A DNA stretch of 64,000 nucleotides from contig DS990262.1 of assembly GCA_000155435.1 (NCBI GenBank), forward strand, positions 657,062-721,061. Direction: 5' to 3'. Every line of letters begins with the position of its first letter. Positions within the stretch are counted from its first letter, which is position 1. Below the pieces are notes generated by a model. It was not told the origin of the DNA, ran no database searches, and saw nothing but the letters and a program-made list of their open reading frames with translations. Made by a program: the position numbers and the translations under genes. This document shows positions 42,434 through 50,716 of this stretch, one piece after another. The DNA is from Clostridiales bacterium 1_7_47FAA (lineage in GTDB: Bacteria > Bacillota > Clostridia > Lachnospirales > Lachnospiraceae).

Positions 42434-43432
42434 ATGAAAATGAAGAAATTTATTAATAACCCTGAGAACCTGACACCCGAACTTCTGGAGGGCTTCACGC
42501 TGGCCCATAAGGACCTGGTTACGCTGGGGGAGAACCGGATGGTCATCAACAATAAGCTGGCAGACGCTGACCGCGTTACGATTGTAACCCAGGGCGGATC
42601 AGGCCATGAGCCTGCCATCAGCGGATTTGTGGGAGAGGGCATGGTGGACATATCGGTTGTAGGAGATGTGTTTGCGGCTCCCGGACCGCAGGCGTGTCTG
42701 GATGCCATCAAGATGGCGGACAAGGGCAAGGGCGTGCTTTATATTGTGCTGAACCATGCAGGCGATATGCTTACAGGCAACCTGACCATGAAGAAGTGTG
42801 CCAAGGAAGGCTTAAACGTTGTTAAGGTAGTGACCCAGGAGGATATCGCCAATGCCCCAAGGTCCAATGCGGATGACAGGCGGGGCCTGGTTGGCTGTAT
42901 CCCTACCTATAAGATAGCGGGAGCAGCTGCTGCAGAAGGCAAAAGCCTGGAAGAAGTGGCCGCCATTGCGCAGCGGTTTGCGGATAACATGGCAACCCTG
43001 GCCGTGGCTGTTTCCGGCGCAACCCATCCTGCAACAGGAAGCCTTCTGGCTGACCTGGGCGAGGATGAGATGGAGATTGGAATGGGACAGCACGGGGAGG
43101 GAGGCGGCGGACGCCAGCCCATGAAGTCAGCGGATGAGACAGCCAAGATCATGCTGGACGGACTTCTTGCAGACCTGGATATAAAGGAAGGCGAGAAAAT
43201 CATGCTCATCCTCAATGGCACAGGCGCCACCACGCTGATGGAGCTGTTCATCATTTACCGCAGGTGCGTGGAGTATCTGAAGGAGAAGAACATTGAGATT
43301 GTAGCCAATTACGTGGGCGAGCTGCTGACCGTGCAGGAACAGGCAGGATTCCAGATGTTCATGGCAAGGATGGATGACGAACTGCTTCATTATTGGAATG
43401 CGCCCTGCAATACGCCGTACATGAAGAAATAA
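42434..43432 (+). CDS. dhaK: dihydroxyacetone kinase subunit K-like protein
   Basis: A 332-residue substrate-binding subunit. 'VTQGGSGHEPAISGFVGEGMVDISVVGDVFAAPGP' carries the conserved His58 and Asp; His220 in 'GMGQHGEGGGG' is the residue expected to bind the ketose covalently. Usual DhaK has IHGEPG at this place, so the change to QHGEGGGG hints at a different ketose, for example a four-carbon one. It follows dhaL by about 110 bp in the same operon, with VOC-like and aldolase genes behind it. Confidence 0.85.
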   Translation: MKMKKFINNPENLTPELLEGFTLAHKDLVTLGENRMVINNKLADADRVTIVTQGGSGHEPAISGFVGEGMVDISVVGDVFAAPGPQACLDAIKMADKGKGVLYIVLNHAGDMLTGNLTMKKCAKEGLNVVKVVTQEDIANAPRSNADDRRGLVGCIPTYKIAGAAAAEGKSLEEVAAIAQRFADNMATLAVAVSGATHPATGSLLADLGEDEMEIGMGQHGEGGGGRQPMKSADETAKIMLDGLLADLDIKEGEKIMLILNGTGATTLMELFIIYRRCVEYLKEKNIEIVANYVGELLTVQEQAGFQMFMARMDDELLHYWNAPCNTPYMKK

Positions 43433-43483
43433 AAGGATGAAAGCCGCTGGTTTTCTCAACTTATAATAACAGGAGGGTATGAT

Positions 43484-43804
43484 ATGGCAGCTGAATATAT
43501 GCACATCGGCATCCCGGTCCTCAACAAAAAAGAGGGAATGACCTATAATGAAGCTATGAAGTTCTGGGTCAGCAGGGTGGATGATTATGATTTTAAGATT
43601 GAGTACCTGAAATTTGAGGAGGGGACCCCGTTCCCCGAGATACTTTCCAAACAGCCCCATGTGGCATATAAGGTAGATGACCTGGACCACTATGCGGCCC
43701 AGGCCCAGCAGATCATCTTCGGGCCTGCTGACTGCGGACCTGGGGTACGTCTTGCATTTGTGATATGGGATGACGCAATCATCGAGCTGTACGAAGAAAA
43801 GTGA
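43484..43804 (+). CDS. VOC-fold-like small protein of sugar catabolism
   Basis: A 106-residue protein with the beta-alpha-beta-beta-beta pattern of a vicinal oxygen chelate half-domain: 'MHIGIPVLNKKEGMTYNEAMKFWVS', 'FEEGTPFPEILSKQPHVAYKVDDLDHYAAQAQQIIFGP' and a terminal 'VRLAFVIWDDAIIELYEE'. His7, His/Glu positions could hold one metal. I do not know its reaction; placed between dhaK and the aldolase it may be an isomerase or epimerase of the pathway, which is inference. AGGAGGG precedes the ATG; 12 bp to the aldolase. Confidence 0.6.
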   Translation: MAAEYMHIGIPVLNKKEGMTYNEAMKFWVSRVDDYDFKIEYLKFEEGTPFPEILSKQPHVAYKVDDLDHYAAQAQQIIFGPADCGPGVRLAFVIWDDAIIELYEEK

Positions 43805-43816
43805 GGGGAATGACAG

Positions 43817-44659
43817 ATGCTGGTTAGTATGAATCAGGTCTTAAAAAGCGCAGAGGACCGGCAGTGCTGCATCGGAGCTTTTGATACGCCCAGCCTGGAA
43901 ATCCTTATGGCGGTCCTCAGAGCGGCTGAGAAACGCAATGAGCCGGTGATTGTCCAGCATGCCCAGCTCCATGAATGTGAGATACCCATTGACGTCATCG
44001 GTCCCATCATGGTTCGGATGGCAGAGGATGCCCTGATCCCCGTATGCGTGATGCTGGACCACGGGGAGGACGTTGCCTATGTGAAAAAGGCCCTGTCCCT
44101 TGGATTCAGCGCGGTGATGATTGACGGTTCCTCCCTTCCCTATGAGGAAAATGTACGTTTGACCAGGGCTGTCACTGACCTTGCAAAGGAATACAATGCG
44201 GATGTGGAAGCTGAAATCGGTATTGTGACGGGCCATGAGGGACGGGTTTATGATATCAGGGATGTGAGCGAGGCGTATACGGAGCCGGAACTGGCTGCAA
44301 GGTTTGTAAAAGACACCGGAATTGACGCCTTGGCTGCTTCAGTCGGCACGGTCCACGGCTTTTATGCCACAAAGCCCAAGCTGGACTTTGAGCGGATTAA
44401 ACGGATCCGGGAACTGACAGGGGTGCCCCTGGTCATGCACGGCGGTTCAGGCGTCAGCGTGGAGGACACCCAGAAGGCCATCCGCTGCGGCATCCGCAAG
44501 ATAAATTATTTTTCCTACATGTCCAACGCAGGTGTCAAGGCGGTTAAGAAGCTGCTGGAGGGACAGGATGTGAAGTATTTCCATGAACTGGCGAACGCGG
44601 CAATCCTTGCAATGGAAGAGGATGTGCTGCATGCCATGGCTATGTTTGCGCTGGATTGA
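43817..44659 (+). CDS. class II ketose-bisphosphate aldolase
   Basis: A 280-residue zinc aldolase of the fructose/tagatose-bisphosphate group (GatY/KbaY/FbaA). Catalytic Asp81 and zinc-ligand His82 lie in 'CVMLDHGEDVAYVKKALSLGFSAVMIDGSSLPYEENV'; further ligands are His in 'SVGTVHGFY' and 'LVMHGGSGVS', with 'EAEIGIVTGHEG' typical. Splits a ketose bisphosphate (or phosphate) into dihydroxyacetone phosphate and an aldehyde. With the DhaK/L kinase in the same operon it may act on a ketose phosphorylated there. The exact sugar is unknown. Confidence 0.87.
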   Translation: MLVSMNQVLKSAEDRQCCIGAFDTPSLEILMAVLRAAEKRNEPVIVQHAQLHECEIPIDVIGPIMVRMAEDALIPVCVMLDHGEDVAYVKKALSLGFSAVMIDGSSLPYEENVRLTRAVTDLAKEYNADVEAEIGIVTGHEGRVYDIRDVSEAYTEPELAARFVKDTGIDALAASVGTVHGFYATKPKLDFERIKRIRELTGVPLVMHGGSGVSVEDTQKAIRCGIRKINYFSYMSNAGVKAVKKLLEGQDVKYFHELANAAILAMEEDVLHAMAMFALD

Positions 44660-44722
44660 TATGAGGATGGATTGCCGGATGATAATCTGCCAATGAAAGG
44701 TTTGAAGCTGAGGATGGCACCT

Positions 44723-44807
44723 GGTAATTGGCATCCGGTAATTGGCGTCCGGTAATTGACAGAACAAGAATCACATCTGATATATGAAACAGCGGTAATT
44801 GACGCCG
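44723..44807 (+). repeat. 14-bp repeats after the aldolase gene
   Basis: GGTAATTGGCRTCC occurs three times in a row (44723-44764) and once more at 44794-44807. Confidence 0.75.
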
Positions 44808-44851
44808 TCCATGTTTAGGGCATTTTACATATACCCCTAAGCATGGGCGGC
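44804..44851. terminator. long hairpin terminator after the aldolase operon
   Basis: GCCGTCCATGTTTAGGG pairs with CCCTAAGCATGGGCGGC (G-U and C-A exceptions) across a 13-nt loop; TTTC follows. It lies between convergent operons and may serve both. Confidence 0.65.
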
Positions 44852-44924
44852 TTTCATGTGAAACCATCCGGCAGACACGGCTGGTACATGTCTGATACAT
44901 ATCTGATACGCCGTCATCTGGCCG

Positions 44925-45605
44925 TCAGACTTTCAGCATGTCCATTAAGATGGCGCAGGCTTTTTCGGTCTCCTTCTGCCTGACTGCCATATAAAGCTCC
45001 CAGTGGGCGTCCGGGAAAGGACTGCTTCCGTTCTGGTCCCGGACATACTGTTCCACGAACAGGTCGATATGGTTCCGGACCAGGCCGCCGATAAGTTCAT
45101 ACATCATCAACAGATACCGGTTATGGGCGCAGCGGCACAGCTGGAGATGGAACTGGTAATCCTCCTCCATGGTATGGCCGGGTTTTTCTTTTATGGCCTT
45201 AAGCAGGGTCAGGGCAGTTTCCTCCAGGTGTGTAAGGTCATTGTCATCTGCCTTGACTACTGCCAGGCGGACGCTTTCCATCTCGATAGCCCGGCGCAGT
45301 TCGCTGATTTCCTGGATATCCTTTGCATGGAGCATTGCCTTGGAGGCGTGTTCCAGGAAGTCATATGCAGTGCATTCCTTTACATATGTGCCGTCACCTA
45401 CCCGGGCCTCCAAAAGCCCCATGTCCTGCAATCTGCTCAGGGCGGTCTTGATGGAGGGGCGGCTGACGCCCAGCTGTTTACACAGCTCATTTTCAGAAGG
45501 AATCTTATCGCCTGCCTGGAACCTGCCTGAATCAATATAACCTTTTATCAAATCAAATACCTGGTCTGGTATACTCTGCTTTTTCAGATTCTCCAGTTTT
45601 TTCAT
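44925..45605 (-). CDS. FadR-subfamily GntR transcriptional regulator
   Basis: A 226-residue regulator: winged helix (about residues 10-72, 'IPSENELCKQLGVSRPSIKTALSRLQDMGLLEARVGDGTYV') and an FCD domain (about 85-222, 'ELRRAIEMESVRLAV', 'DYQFHLQLCRCAHNRYLLMMYELIGG'). The ATG at 45605 has a GAGGTGAG site; an in-frame GTG nine bases upstream lies inside that site. It is divergent from the enolase-superfamily gene at 46019 with a 413-bp repeat-containing spacer, so it may control that gene or the convergent aldolase operon. It is a clear paralogue of the regulator at 48715. Confidence 0.85.
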   Translation of the reverse strand: MKKLENLKKQSIPDQVFDLIKGYIDSGRFQAGDKIPSENELCKQLGVSRPSIKTALSRLQDMGLLEARVGDGTYVKECTAYDFLEHASKAMLHAKDIQEISELRRAIEMESVRLAVVKADDNDLTHLEETALTLLKAIKEKPGHTMEEDYQFHLQLCRCAHNRYLLMMYELIGGLVRNHIDLFVEQYVRDQNGSSPFPDAHWELYMAVRQKETEKACAILMDMLKV

Positions 45606-45726
45606 GAATCTCACCTCATTGTTTTCTTACTTGCCTCAAATATACCATATAATCAGCCTGTATTCCAGCAAAACAGGGCGGCAGAGGCTGCCAGGGCATG
45701 CGGCGGCATATAGATGGGGGATTTTT

Positions 45727-45846
45727 GTCTGGCAAGGCAAAATTCCGTCTAGCAAGGCAAAATTCCGTCTGACAAGGCAAAACTCCGTCTGACAAGGCAA
45801 AATTCCGTTTAACAAGGCAAAATCCCGGCGTGCAGAGTCGAATCCC
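45727..45846 (+). repeat. 20-bp minisatellite, 5 copies plus a decayed sixth
   Basis: GTCTGACAAGGCAAAATTCC-type units follow each other exactly at 45727, 45747, 45767, 45787 and 45807, with 1-4 changes each. The segment 45827-45846 is a strongly diverged sixth copy. Confidence 0.93.
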
Positions 45847-45923
45847 ATTCCAAAAAGCAATTTGTGATTATGCACAATAAATCCGCAGAAAGTTGGGATA
45901 CTTGTACAAAAATGTTTTTATCA

Positions 45924-45952
45924 TTGACAACAGATGCCCTTTTTGCTACTAT
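45924..45952 (+). promoter_or_regulatory. sigma-A promoter of the dehydratase-permease operon
   Basis: A perfect TTGACA lies 17 bp before TACTAT. Confidence 0.75.
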
Positions 45953-45955
45953 TTA

Positions 45956-45968
45956 ATTGTAAGACAAT
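45956..45968. promoter_or_regulatory. FadR/GntR-type operator at the dehydratase promoter
   Basis: ATTGT-AAG-ACAAT is a perfect inverted repeat starting 4 bp after the -10 box. The sequence TGTAAGACAATTG recurs at the same place in the promoter at 48641. Confidence 0.65.
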
Positions 45969-46018
45969 TGATAAGTAGATGAATGGTTGTCAAGTAAGGA
46001 GAAAAGTGAGGTAAAGGT

Positions 46019-47209
46019 ATGAAGATTGCCAGTTTGGATGTGATTGCACTGGAAAAGGAAAAGGGATGTGGTTCCCGCCCAGTCATTGTGCGTATTAACA
46101 CGGATGAGGGTATCTATGGATATGGGGAAGCGGCCATTGCCATTGGATGCGGTTCCACGGCAGCGTATGAACTTTTGAAGGATATGGGGCCCATGATCAT
46201 AGGCATGGATGCCATGGCCCATGAAGTCATATGGGAGAAGCTTTATAAACAGTCCTTCTGGGCCCAGGGGAATGGGGCGGTTTTCTTTTCCGCCATCAGC
46301 GCCATTGACATAGCGCTGTGGGATATCAAAGGCAAGGCGCTGGGCGTCCCGGTGTACCAGCTTTTAGGCGGTAAGCAGAGGGACAGGCTGCGCGCTTACG
46401 CAAGCCAGCTGCAGTTTGGCTGGGGGACGGATGAATTTAACCCGGGAGCTTCACGGGGGGATGTGGATTTTTACCGGGAGGCCTGCCAGAAGGCCATGGA
46501 CCAGGGATATGATGCCGTGAAGATTAATTTCCTCCGGTTTGACAGGGACGGTAAGATGCTGTCCTACCTGGATACCACCGGCCATCTGTCACGCCAGGCC
46601 ATGCATACTGCAGAAGAGAGGATAGTTGCCGTGCGTGAGACGGTTGGCCCGGATGTGGACATCATCATTGAGAACCACGCCATGACAGACGCCAACACAG
46701 CGGTTCAGTTTGCCAGGATGGCCTCCCGCTATGATATCATGTTCCTGGAAGAGGGGTGCACCCCGTTAAATCCTCAGGTAATGCGCCGGATTGCAGATAA
46801 TACGGATATCCCGCTGGCCACTGGCGAGCGTACCTATACCAGGTGGGGATTCCTGCCGTTCCTGGAGAACGGAAGCTTAAGCGTCATCCAGCCGGATATC
46901 GGCAACTGCGGTGGAATCACGGAATGCAAGAAAATCTGCGACATGGCCCATGTGTATGATGTAGGGGTACAGACACATGTGTGTTCCAGCCCGATCAGTG
47001 TGGCGGTCAGCCTGCAGCTGGAAGCAGCCATCCCCAACTTTGTGATCCATGAGCACCACATCGCCAATACCACCGCGGTGACCATCAATGAATGCGTACA
47101 TAATTACCAGCCGGTGAACGGATACTTTGAGATTCCGGACCTTCCGGGAATCGGACAGGAACTGTCGGATTACGCGTTAAAGCATGCGCGCATTGAAACC
47201 GTCAGATAA
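46019..47209 (+). CDS. mandelate racemase/muconate lactonizing enzyme family protein
   Basis: A 396-residue enolase-superfamily enzyme, most like sugar-acid dehydratases (galactonate dehydratase type). The capping domain is residues 1-125; the barrel carries metal ligands Glu218 (in 'DIIIENHAMTDANT', with His220), Glu244 ('MFLEEGCTPLN') and Glu270 ('LATGERTYTRWGF'), and the acid/base His320 in 'VGVQTHVCSSPISVA'. It should remove a proton next to a carboxylate and eliminate water to form a 2-keto-3-deoxy acid. The substrate is not readable from the sequence. Shares an operon with the APC permease 60 bp downstream. Confidence 0.83.
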   Translation: MKIASLDVIALEKEKGCGSRPVIVRINTDEGIYGYGEAAIAIGCGSTAAYELLKDMGPMIIGMDAMAHEVIWEKLYKQSFWAQGNGAVFFSAISAIDIALWDIKGKALGVPVYQLLGGKQRDRLRAYASQLQFGWGTDEFNPGASRGDVDFYREACQKAMDQGYDAVKINFLRFDRDGKMLSYLDTTGHLSRQAMHTAEERIVAVRETVGPDVDIIIENHAMTDANTAVQFARMASRYDIMFLEEGCTPLNPQVMRRIADNTDIPLATGERTYTRWGFLPFLENGSLSVIQPDIGNCGGITECKKICDMAHVYDVGVQTHVCSSPISVAVSLQLEAAIPNFVIHEHHIANTTAVTINECVHNYQPVNGYFEIPDLPGIGQELSDYALKHARIETVR

Positions 47210-47269
47210 GCGGGATGATGTTACCAGAATCCAGGAACAGAGTTCAATATATAAGGAGAAAAGATTATT

Positions 47270-48598
47270 ATGGGTGAGAATAAAAGTCAGGGACTAGGTA
47301 TTAAAGAACTGACCAGCCTGGCGGCCGGACAGGTCATAGGGGCAGGCGTGGTGACACTGGTAGGCCAGGCCATAGGAGTGACCGGAAGAAGCGTGTGGCT
47401 GGCATATGCCACAGCCATATTGCTGGGCTTCTGTATTATTTTTCCGTATATCATGCTCTCCAGCATGATCCGCGTAAAGGGTGGCAATTACACCTTCGTA
47501 TCCACCATCCTGGGCGACCGCTGGGGCGGCATGTACGGTATGGCGTTCACGCTTAATATGTTTGCATGCGGCATGTTCGGTCTGTCCATGGGAACGTATA
47601 TGAATGCAATTTTCCCATTTTTAAATGTGAAGGTGGTGGCAGTTGTCATGGTCACACTGTTCTGGATCATCAATATGATGGGGGTATCCTTCATGGCCAA
47701 GTTCCAGAACATCATGTCCCTTTTCCTTTTCCTGGGACTGGGGCTGTTCATTGTCATAGGACTGTTCCACATGCGGCCGGGTACCTTTGACCTGTCTTCG
47801 CCGGAATTTTTCACCAATGGGGCGGACGGATTCTTTAATGCGGTCCTGCTGCTGGTATTCTCCTGTACAGGCCAGTCCTTTGTGGTGGCTTTCAGCAAGG
47901 AGGCCAGGAACCCCAAGCGCGATGTGCCATTTGCCATCATCGCAGCCACCGGAATCATTCTTTTCCTGTACACCATGATTGCAATCGTGGCCAGCGGCGT
48001 GCTGCCCATTGACCAGGTGGCAGGAAAGCCCCTGACGGAAGTTGCAAAGACACTTATGTCCAGGCCGCTGTATTATGCGTTTGTTATTGGCGGACCCATC
48101 ATGGCCCTGGCAACCACGCTGAACTCTTCTTACAGCGTGTTCTCAAGGCCCTTCCACCAGATGACACGGGATGGCTGGTTCCCGGGGAAATTAGGACAGA
48201 CCAATAAGGCGGAGGCGCCCTACCGGATTCTCGTCCTGATGTATATCATTGCCGTGCTTCCAATCCTCCTGAACCTCAGCATCAGCACCATTACCAGCAA
48301 TGTGGTACTGGTGGGACGTATTGCCGACGTGGTGGCAATCATTGCAGTGATCCGTCTGCCAAAGGTACTGCCTAATGCCTGGGAGAACCGGTATTTTCGC
48401 ATGTCCAAGCCGGTATTTTACGTGGTGATGGCCCTGTGCCTGTGCGCGACCCTTTTTGCCATCGTACTGTCCCTGCGCAACATAACCACCACATTGGCAG
48501 TGGTCACCATTGTACTGATCATCCTTTTCTTCGTATACGCAACCCTGCGCCAGAAGTCAGGAAAGGTACACATGGAAAAGAGCTACGAACTTCAGTAA
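47270..48598 (+). CDS. APC family amino acid permease
   Basis: A 442-residue permease with 12 predicted helices. 'LGIKELTSLAAGQVIGAGVVTLVGQAIGVTGRSVWLAY' is the APC N-terminal signature with the helix 1 unwound substrate loop, and 'FSCTGQSFVVAFSKEARNPKRDVPFAI' the conserved helix 6 to loop region. Substrates of the family are amino acids or amines taken up with H+ or by exchange. It is co-transcribed with the enolase-superfamily gene, implying the compound or a related acid is imported here. Confidence 0.85.
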   Translation: MGENKSQGLGIKELTSLAAGQVIGAGVVTLVGQAIGVTGRSVWLAYATAILLGFCIIFPYIMLSSMIRVKGGNYTFVSTILGDRWGGMYGMAFTLNMFACGMFGLSMGTYMNAIFPFLNVKVVAVVMVTLFWIINMMGVSFMAKFQNIMSLFLFLGLGLFIVIGLFHMRPGTFDLSSPEFFTNGADGFFNAVLLLVFSCTGQSFVVAFSKEARNPKRDVPFAIIAATGIILFLYTMIAIVASGVLPIDQVAGKPLTEVAKTLMSRPLYYAFVIGGPIMALATTLNSSYSVFSRPFHQMTRDGWFPGKLGQTNKAEAPYRILVLMYIIAVLPILLNLSISTITSNVVLVGRIADVVAIIAVIRLPKVLPNAWENRYFRMSKPVFYVVMALCLCATLFAIVLSLRNITTTLAVVTIVLIILFFVYATLRQKSGKVHMEKSYELQ

Positions 48599-48640
48599 CA
48601 ATCGGCAAGGCCGCCTGTTTAACACCCCCTGCACATTCCG

Positions 48641-48669
48641 TTGACAATCTGTCCGGCTGGTTTTATAAT
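48641..48669 (+). promoter_or_regulatory. consensus sigma-A promoter of the GntR-LarA-molybdoenzyme operon
   Basis: TTGACA and TATAAT, both perfect, are separated by 17 bp. Confidence 0.85.
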
Positions 48670-48674
48670 TAAAA

Positions 48675-48687
48675 ATGTAAGACAATT
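48675..48687. promoter_or_regulatory. FadR/GntR-type operator, second copy
   Basis: ATGT-AAG-ACAAT follows the -10 by 5 bp and shares TGTAAGACAATTG with the site at 45956-45968, at nearly the same distance from the promoter. Confidence 0.65.
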
Positions 48688-48714
48688 GTTAAATCAATCA
48701 TTGGGAGTGTTCAC

Positions 48715-49404
48715 ATGTCATTTGAGAAAATAAAAAAAGATAATATACCTGACCGGGTATTCCAGGCCCTTAAGCAGGAGATAGTAAACGGCGCTTTCCG
48801 GCCCGGGGATAAACTGCCGCCGGAAAGCACCCTGAGCACGGAACTGGGTGTAAGCAAATCCTCTGTGAAGATAGCAATCCAGCGTCTTGTGACCCTGGGC
48901 CTGGTGGAGACCAAGGCCGGGGACGGAAGCTATGTGCGGGCGTTCAGCCCGGATGAGTATATCAGCCAGATGGGTGAATTCCTTCTTTCGGACAGTGATA
49001 TTTCCCATATTACAGAATACCGTCTGGTCACGGAGCTGGCTACGGTGGGGGTGGCGATGGAACGCGCCACCCCTGAAAACTTTGCCAGCATGGAGCGGAT
49101 CGTGGATCAGATGGACAAGGCCATGGCAAGCGGTGATTTCCATCTTCACGCCAAGCTGGATTATGAATTCCACCGGGAAATCTGCCGGGCCACCCAGAAT
49201 GAGATATTCCTGCTGTCAGACGGGATTATTGGGAAAATGCTCCGGCAGCACACCTCCATCCTGAACAGGGCGTATCTGGAAAAGGCAAGGTTAAAGCCGG
49301 TTCCGGAGGAGGATGTGCACCGCCGTCTCTTAAAAGCCATACAGCGTAAGGACATGGAAGCCTGCAGGCAGTGTTACGTGGAAATGTTTGCAGTGTTTGA
49401 ATAG
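48715..49404 (+). CDS. FadR-subfamily GntR transcriptional regulator
   Basis: A 229-residue regulator with a winged helix (about residues 8-72, 'LPPESTLSTELGVSKSSVKIAIQRLVTLGLVETKAGDGSYV') and an FCD domain (about 85-225, 'YRLVTELATVGVAM', 'KLDYEFHREICRATQNEIFLLSDGI'). It heads the operon with the LarA-like and molybdoenzyme genes and sits right behind a strong promoter with a GntR-type site, so autoregulation and joint control of the 46019 operon are likely. Its stop is 24 bp before the next ATG, whose ribosome site lies in a hairpin, pointing to translational coupling. Confidence 0.87.
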   Translation: MSFEKIKKDNIPDRVFQALKQEIVNGAFRPGDKLPPESTLSTELGVSKSSVKIAIQRLVTLGLVETKAGDGSYVRAFSPDEYISQMGEFLLSDSDISHITEYRLVTELATVGVAMERATPENFASMERIVDQMDKAMASGDFHLHAKLDYEFHREICRATQNEIFLLSDGIIGKMLRQHTSILNRAYLEKARLKPVPEEDVHRRLLKAIQRKDMEACRQCYVEMFAVFE

Positions 49405-49408
49405 GCGG

Positions 49409-49424
49409 CCTCCTTTACAGGAGG
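49409..49424 (+). promoter_or_regulatory. hairpin that sequesters the ribosome site of the LarA-like gene
   Basis: CCTCCT-TTAC-AGGAGG forms a 6-bp perfect stem that masks the Shine-Dalgarno sequence of the ATG at 49429. A ribosome ending at the gntR stop (49402-49404) would open it. Confidence 0.55.
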
Positions 49425-49428
49425 TTAC

Positions 49429-50700
49429 ATGATGAATGCGATTGAGAAAATCTTAAACCCAATCCAGCTTCCCACCATGGCGGGTATCCACCAGGAGTTT
49501 CCGGGCCGCGCCGTCGGTTCACCGGAAGAGGAGCTTATGAAGCAGCTGCGCGTCCAGTGGATGGAAGGACAGCTGCATGAAGGAATGTCCGTGGCCGTGA
49601 CGGTGGGAAGCCGCGGGATTGCCAATCTGGTCCCTCTCCTAAGGACCCTGTCGGCATTCCTGCAAAGCCATGGGGCGGAGCCGTATATCGTCCCCAGCAT
49701 GGGCAGCCACGGCGGGGCTTCGCCTGAGGGACAGATGGCAGTGCTTAGGGGACTGGGTGTTACCCCGGATACGGTAAATATGCCGATCCATGCATGTGTG
49801 GAGGGATGCCGGGTGGATACGCTGCCGGACGGGACCCCTGTCATGGCTGACCAGGAGGCGGTGGCAGCGGATGCGGTCATATTGTTTAACCGGATAAAGG
49901 CCCACACTGCCTTCCACGGTCCGTATGAAAGCGGACTTATGAAAATGGCTGCCGTGGGCCTTGGGAATTGTTACGGAGCTGACTATGTACACGGTAATGG
50001 AGATGGCAACATAGGGCAACGTATGGAACAGCTGGCCAGGGCCGTGCTGGGAAAGCTGCCCATTCTGTGCGGCATCGGTGTTATGGAGAATGCCAGGGAG
50101 GAGACGGCGGCAATCCACGTGCTTCCCAAAGCTGAGATACCAATCAGGGAACCCCATCTCCTGCGGCAGGCCAGGGAAATGATGCCTGCCCTATATCTGA
50201 AGGATATAGATGTGCTGGTCATTGACCGCATTGGAAAGGATATAAGCGGCGGGGGAATGGACCCCAATGTTGTAGGCGGATTTAAGGATGGGGACGGCAG
50301 GCTGACGCCGCGGCCGCGCCTTATTACGGTCCTGGACCTGACGGAGGCCACGGAGGGCGCTGCCTTTGGACTTGGGATGGCGGATACCACAACCGTCAGT
50401 GTAATGAAGAAATACAACCCCCTGGCCACCTATCCCAACTGCCTGATGACAGGAACCCCGCACCTGATTAAGATACCCATGGCGCTTGCGGACCACAGAC
50501 AGGCAATCCAGGCAGCTGTCCAGATGCTGCCTTCCGGCAGACGGCAGTCGCCGCGTATTGTGCGTATACAGGACACACTCCATCTGCAGGAAATCCACAT
50601 ATCCTCCAATATGCTGGATGAGGCCCTTTCGGATGGACGGATTACCGTATCAGAACCATTGGCCGGATGGCCGTTTAATACAGATGGAAATCTATTTTAA
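49429..50700 (+). CDS. LarA-like (DUF2088) nickel-dependent racemase homologue
   Basis: A 423-residue protein of the lactate racemase LarA/DUF2088 group. The N-terminal half has 'VPSMGSHGGASPEGQ' (His94) and 'FNRIKAHTAFHGPYESGLMKMAAVGLGN' (His159, His163, Lys172), positions that correspond to the His and Lys residues holding the nickel-pincer cofactor and acting as acid/base in LarA. LarA homologues racemise or epimerise various 2-hydroxy acids. The larB, larC and larE cofactor genes are not in the window and must be elsewhere if the enzyme is active. It precedes a molybdoenzyme module, so the product could be the substrate isomer oxidised there. Confidence 0.72.
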   Translation: MMNAIEKILNPIQLPTMAGIHQEFPGRAVGSPEEELMKQLRVQWMEGQLHEGMSVAVTVGSRGIANLVPLLRTLSAFLQSHGAEPYIVPSMGSHGGASPEGQMAVLRGLGVTPDTVNMPIHACVEGCRVDTLPDGTPVMADQEAVAADAVILFNRIKAHTAFHGPYESGLMKMAAVGLGNCYGADYVHGNGDGNIGQRMEQLARAVLGKLPILCGIGVMENAREETAAIHVLPKAEIPIREPHLLRQAREMMPALYLKDIDVLVIDRIGKDISGGGMDPNVVGGFKDGDGRLTPRPRLITVLDLTEATEGAAFGLGMADTTTVSVMKKYNPLATYPNCLMTGTPHLIKIPMALADHRQAIQAAVQMLPSGRRQSPRIVRIQDTLHLQEIHISSNMLDEALSDGRITVSEPLAGWPFNTDGNLF

Positions 50701-50716
50701 TAAAGGAGGAATGTGT

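Larger units (their letters stand above)
45606..46018. other. divergent spacer with minisatellite, promoter and operator
   Basis: 413 bp. It contains the start region of the minus-strand regulator, the 20-bp repeats (45727-45846), and a promoter with an adjacent GntR-type site for the enolase-superfamily gene. No gene is supported. Confidence 0.6.

Noticed and set aside
45727-45846. CRISPR array
   Set aside because: The 20-bp units are directly adjacent with no spacers, and no cas gene is near. The same holds for the 19-bp and 12-bp arrays.
45636-45875. Minus-strand frame of 79 codons across the 20-bp repeats
   Set aside because: It is a translation of the minisatellite; 20 bp is not a multiple of three, so frame periodicity is not kept, and no ribosome site is present.
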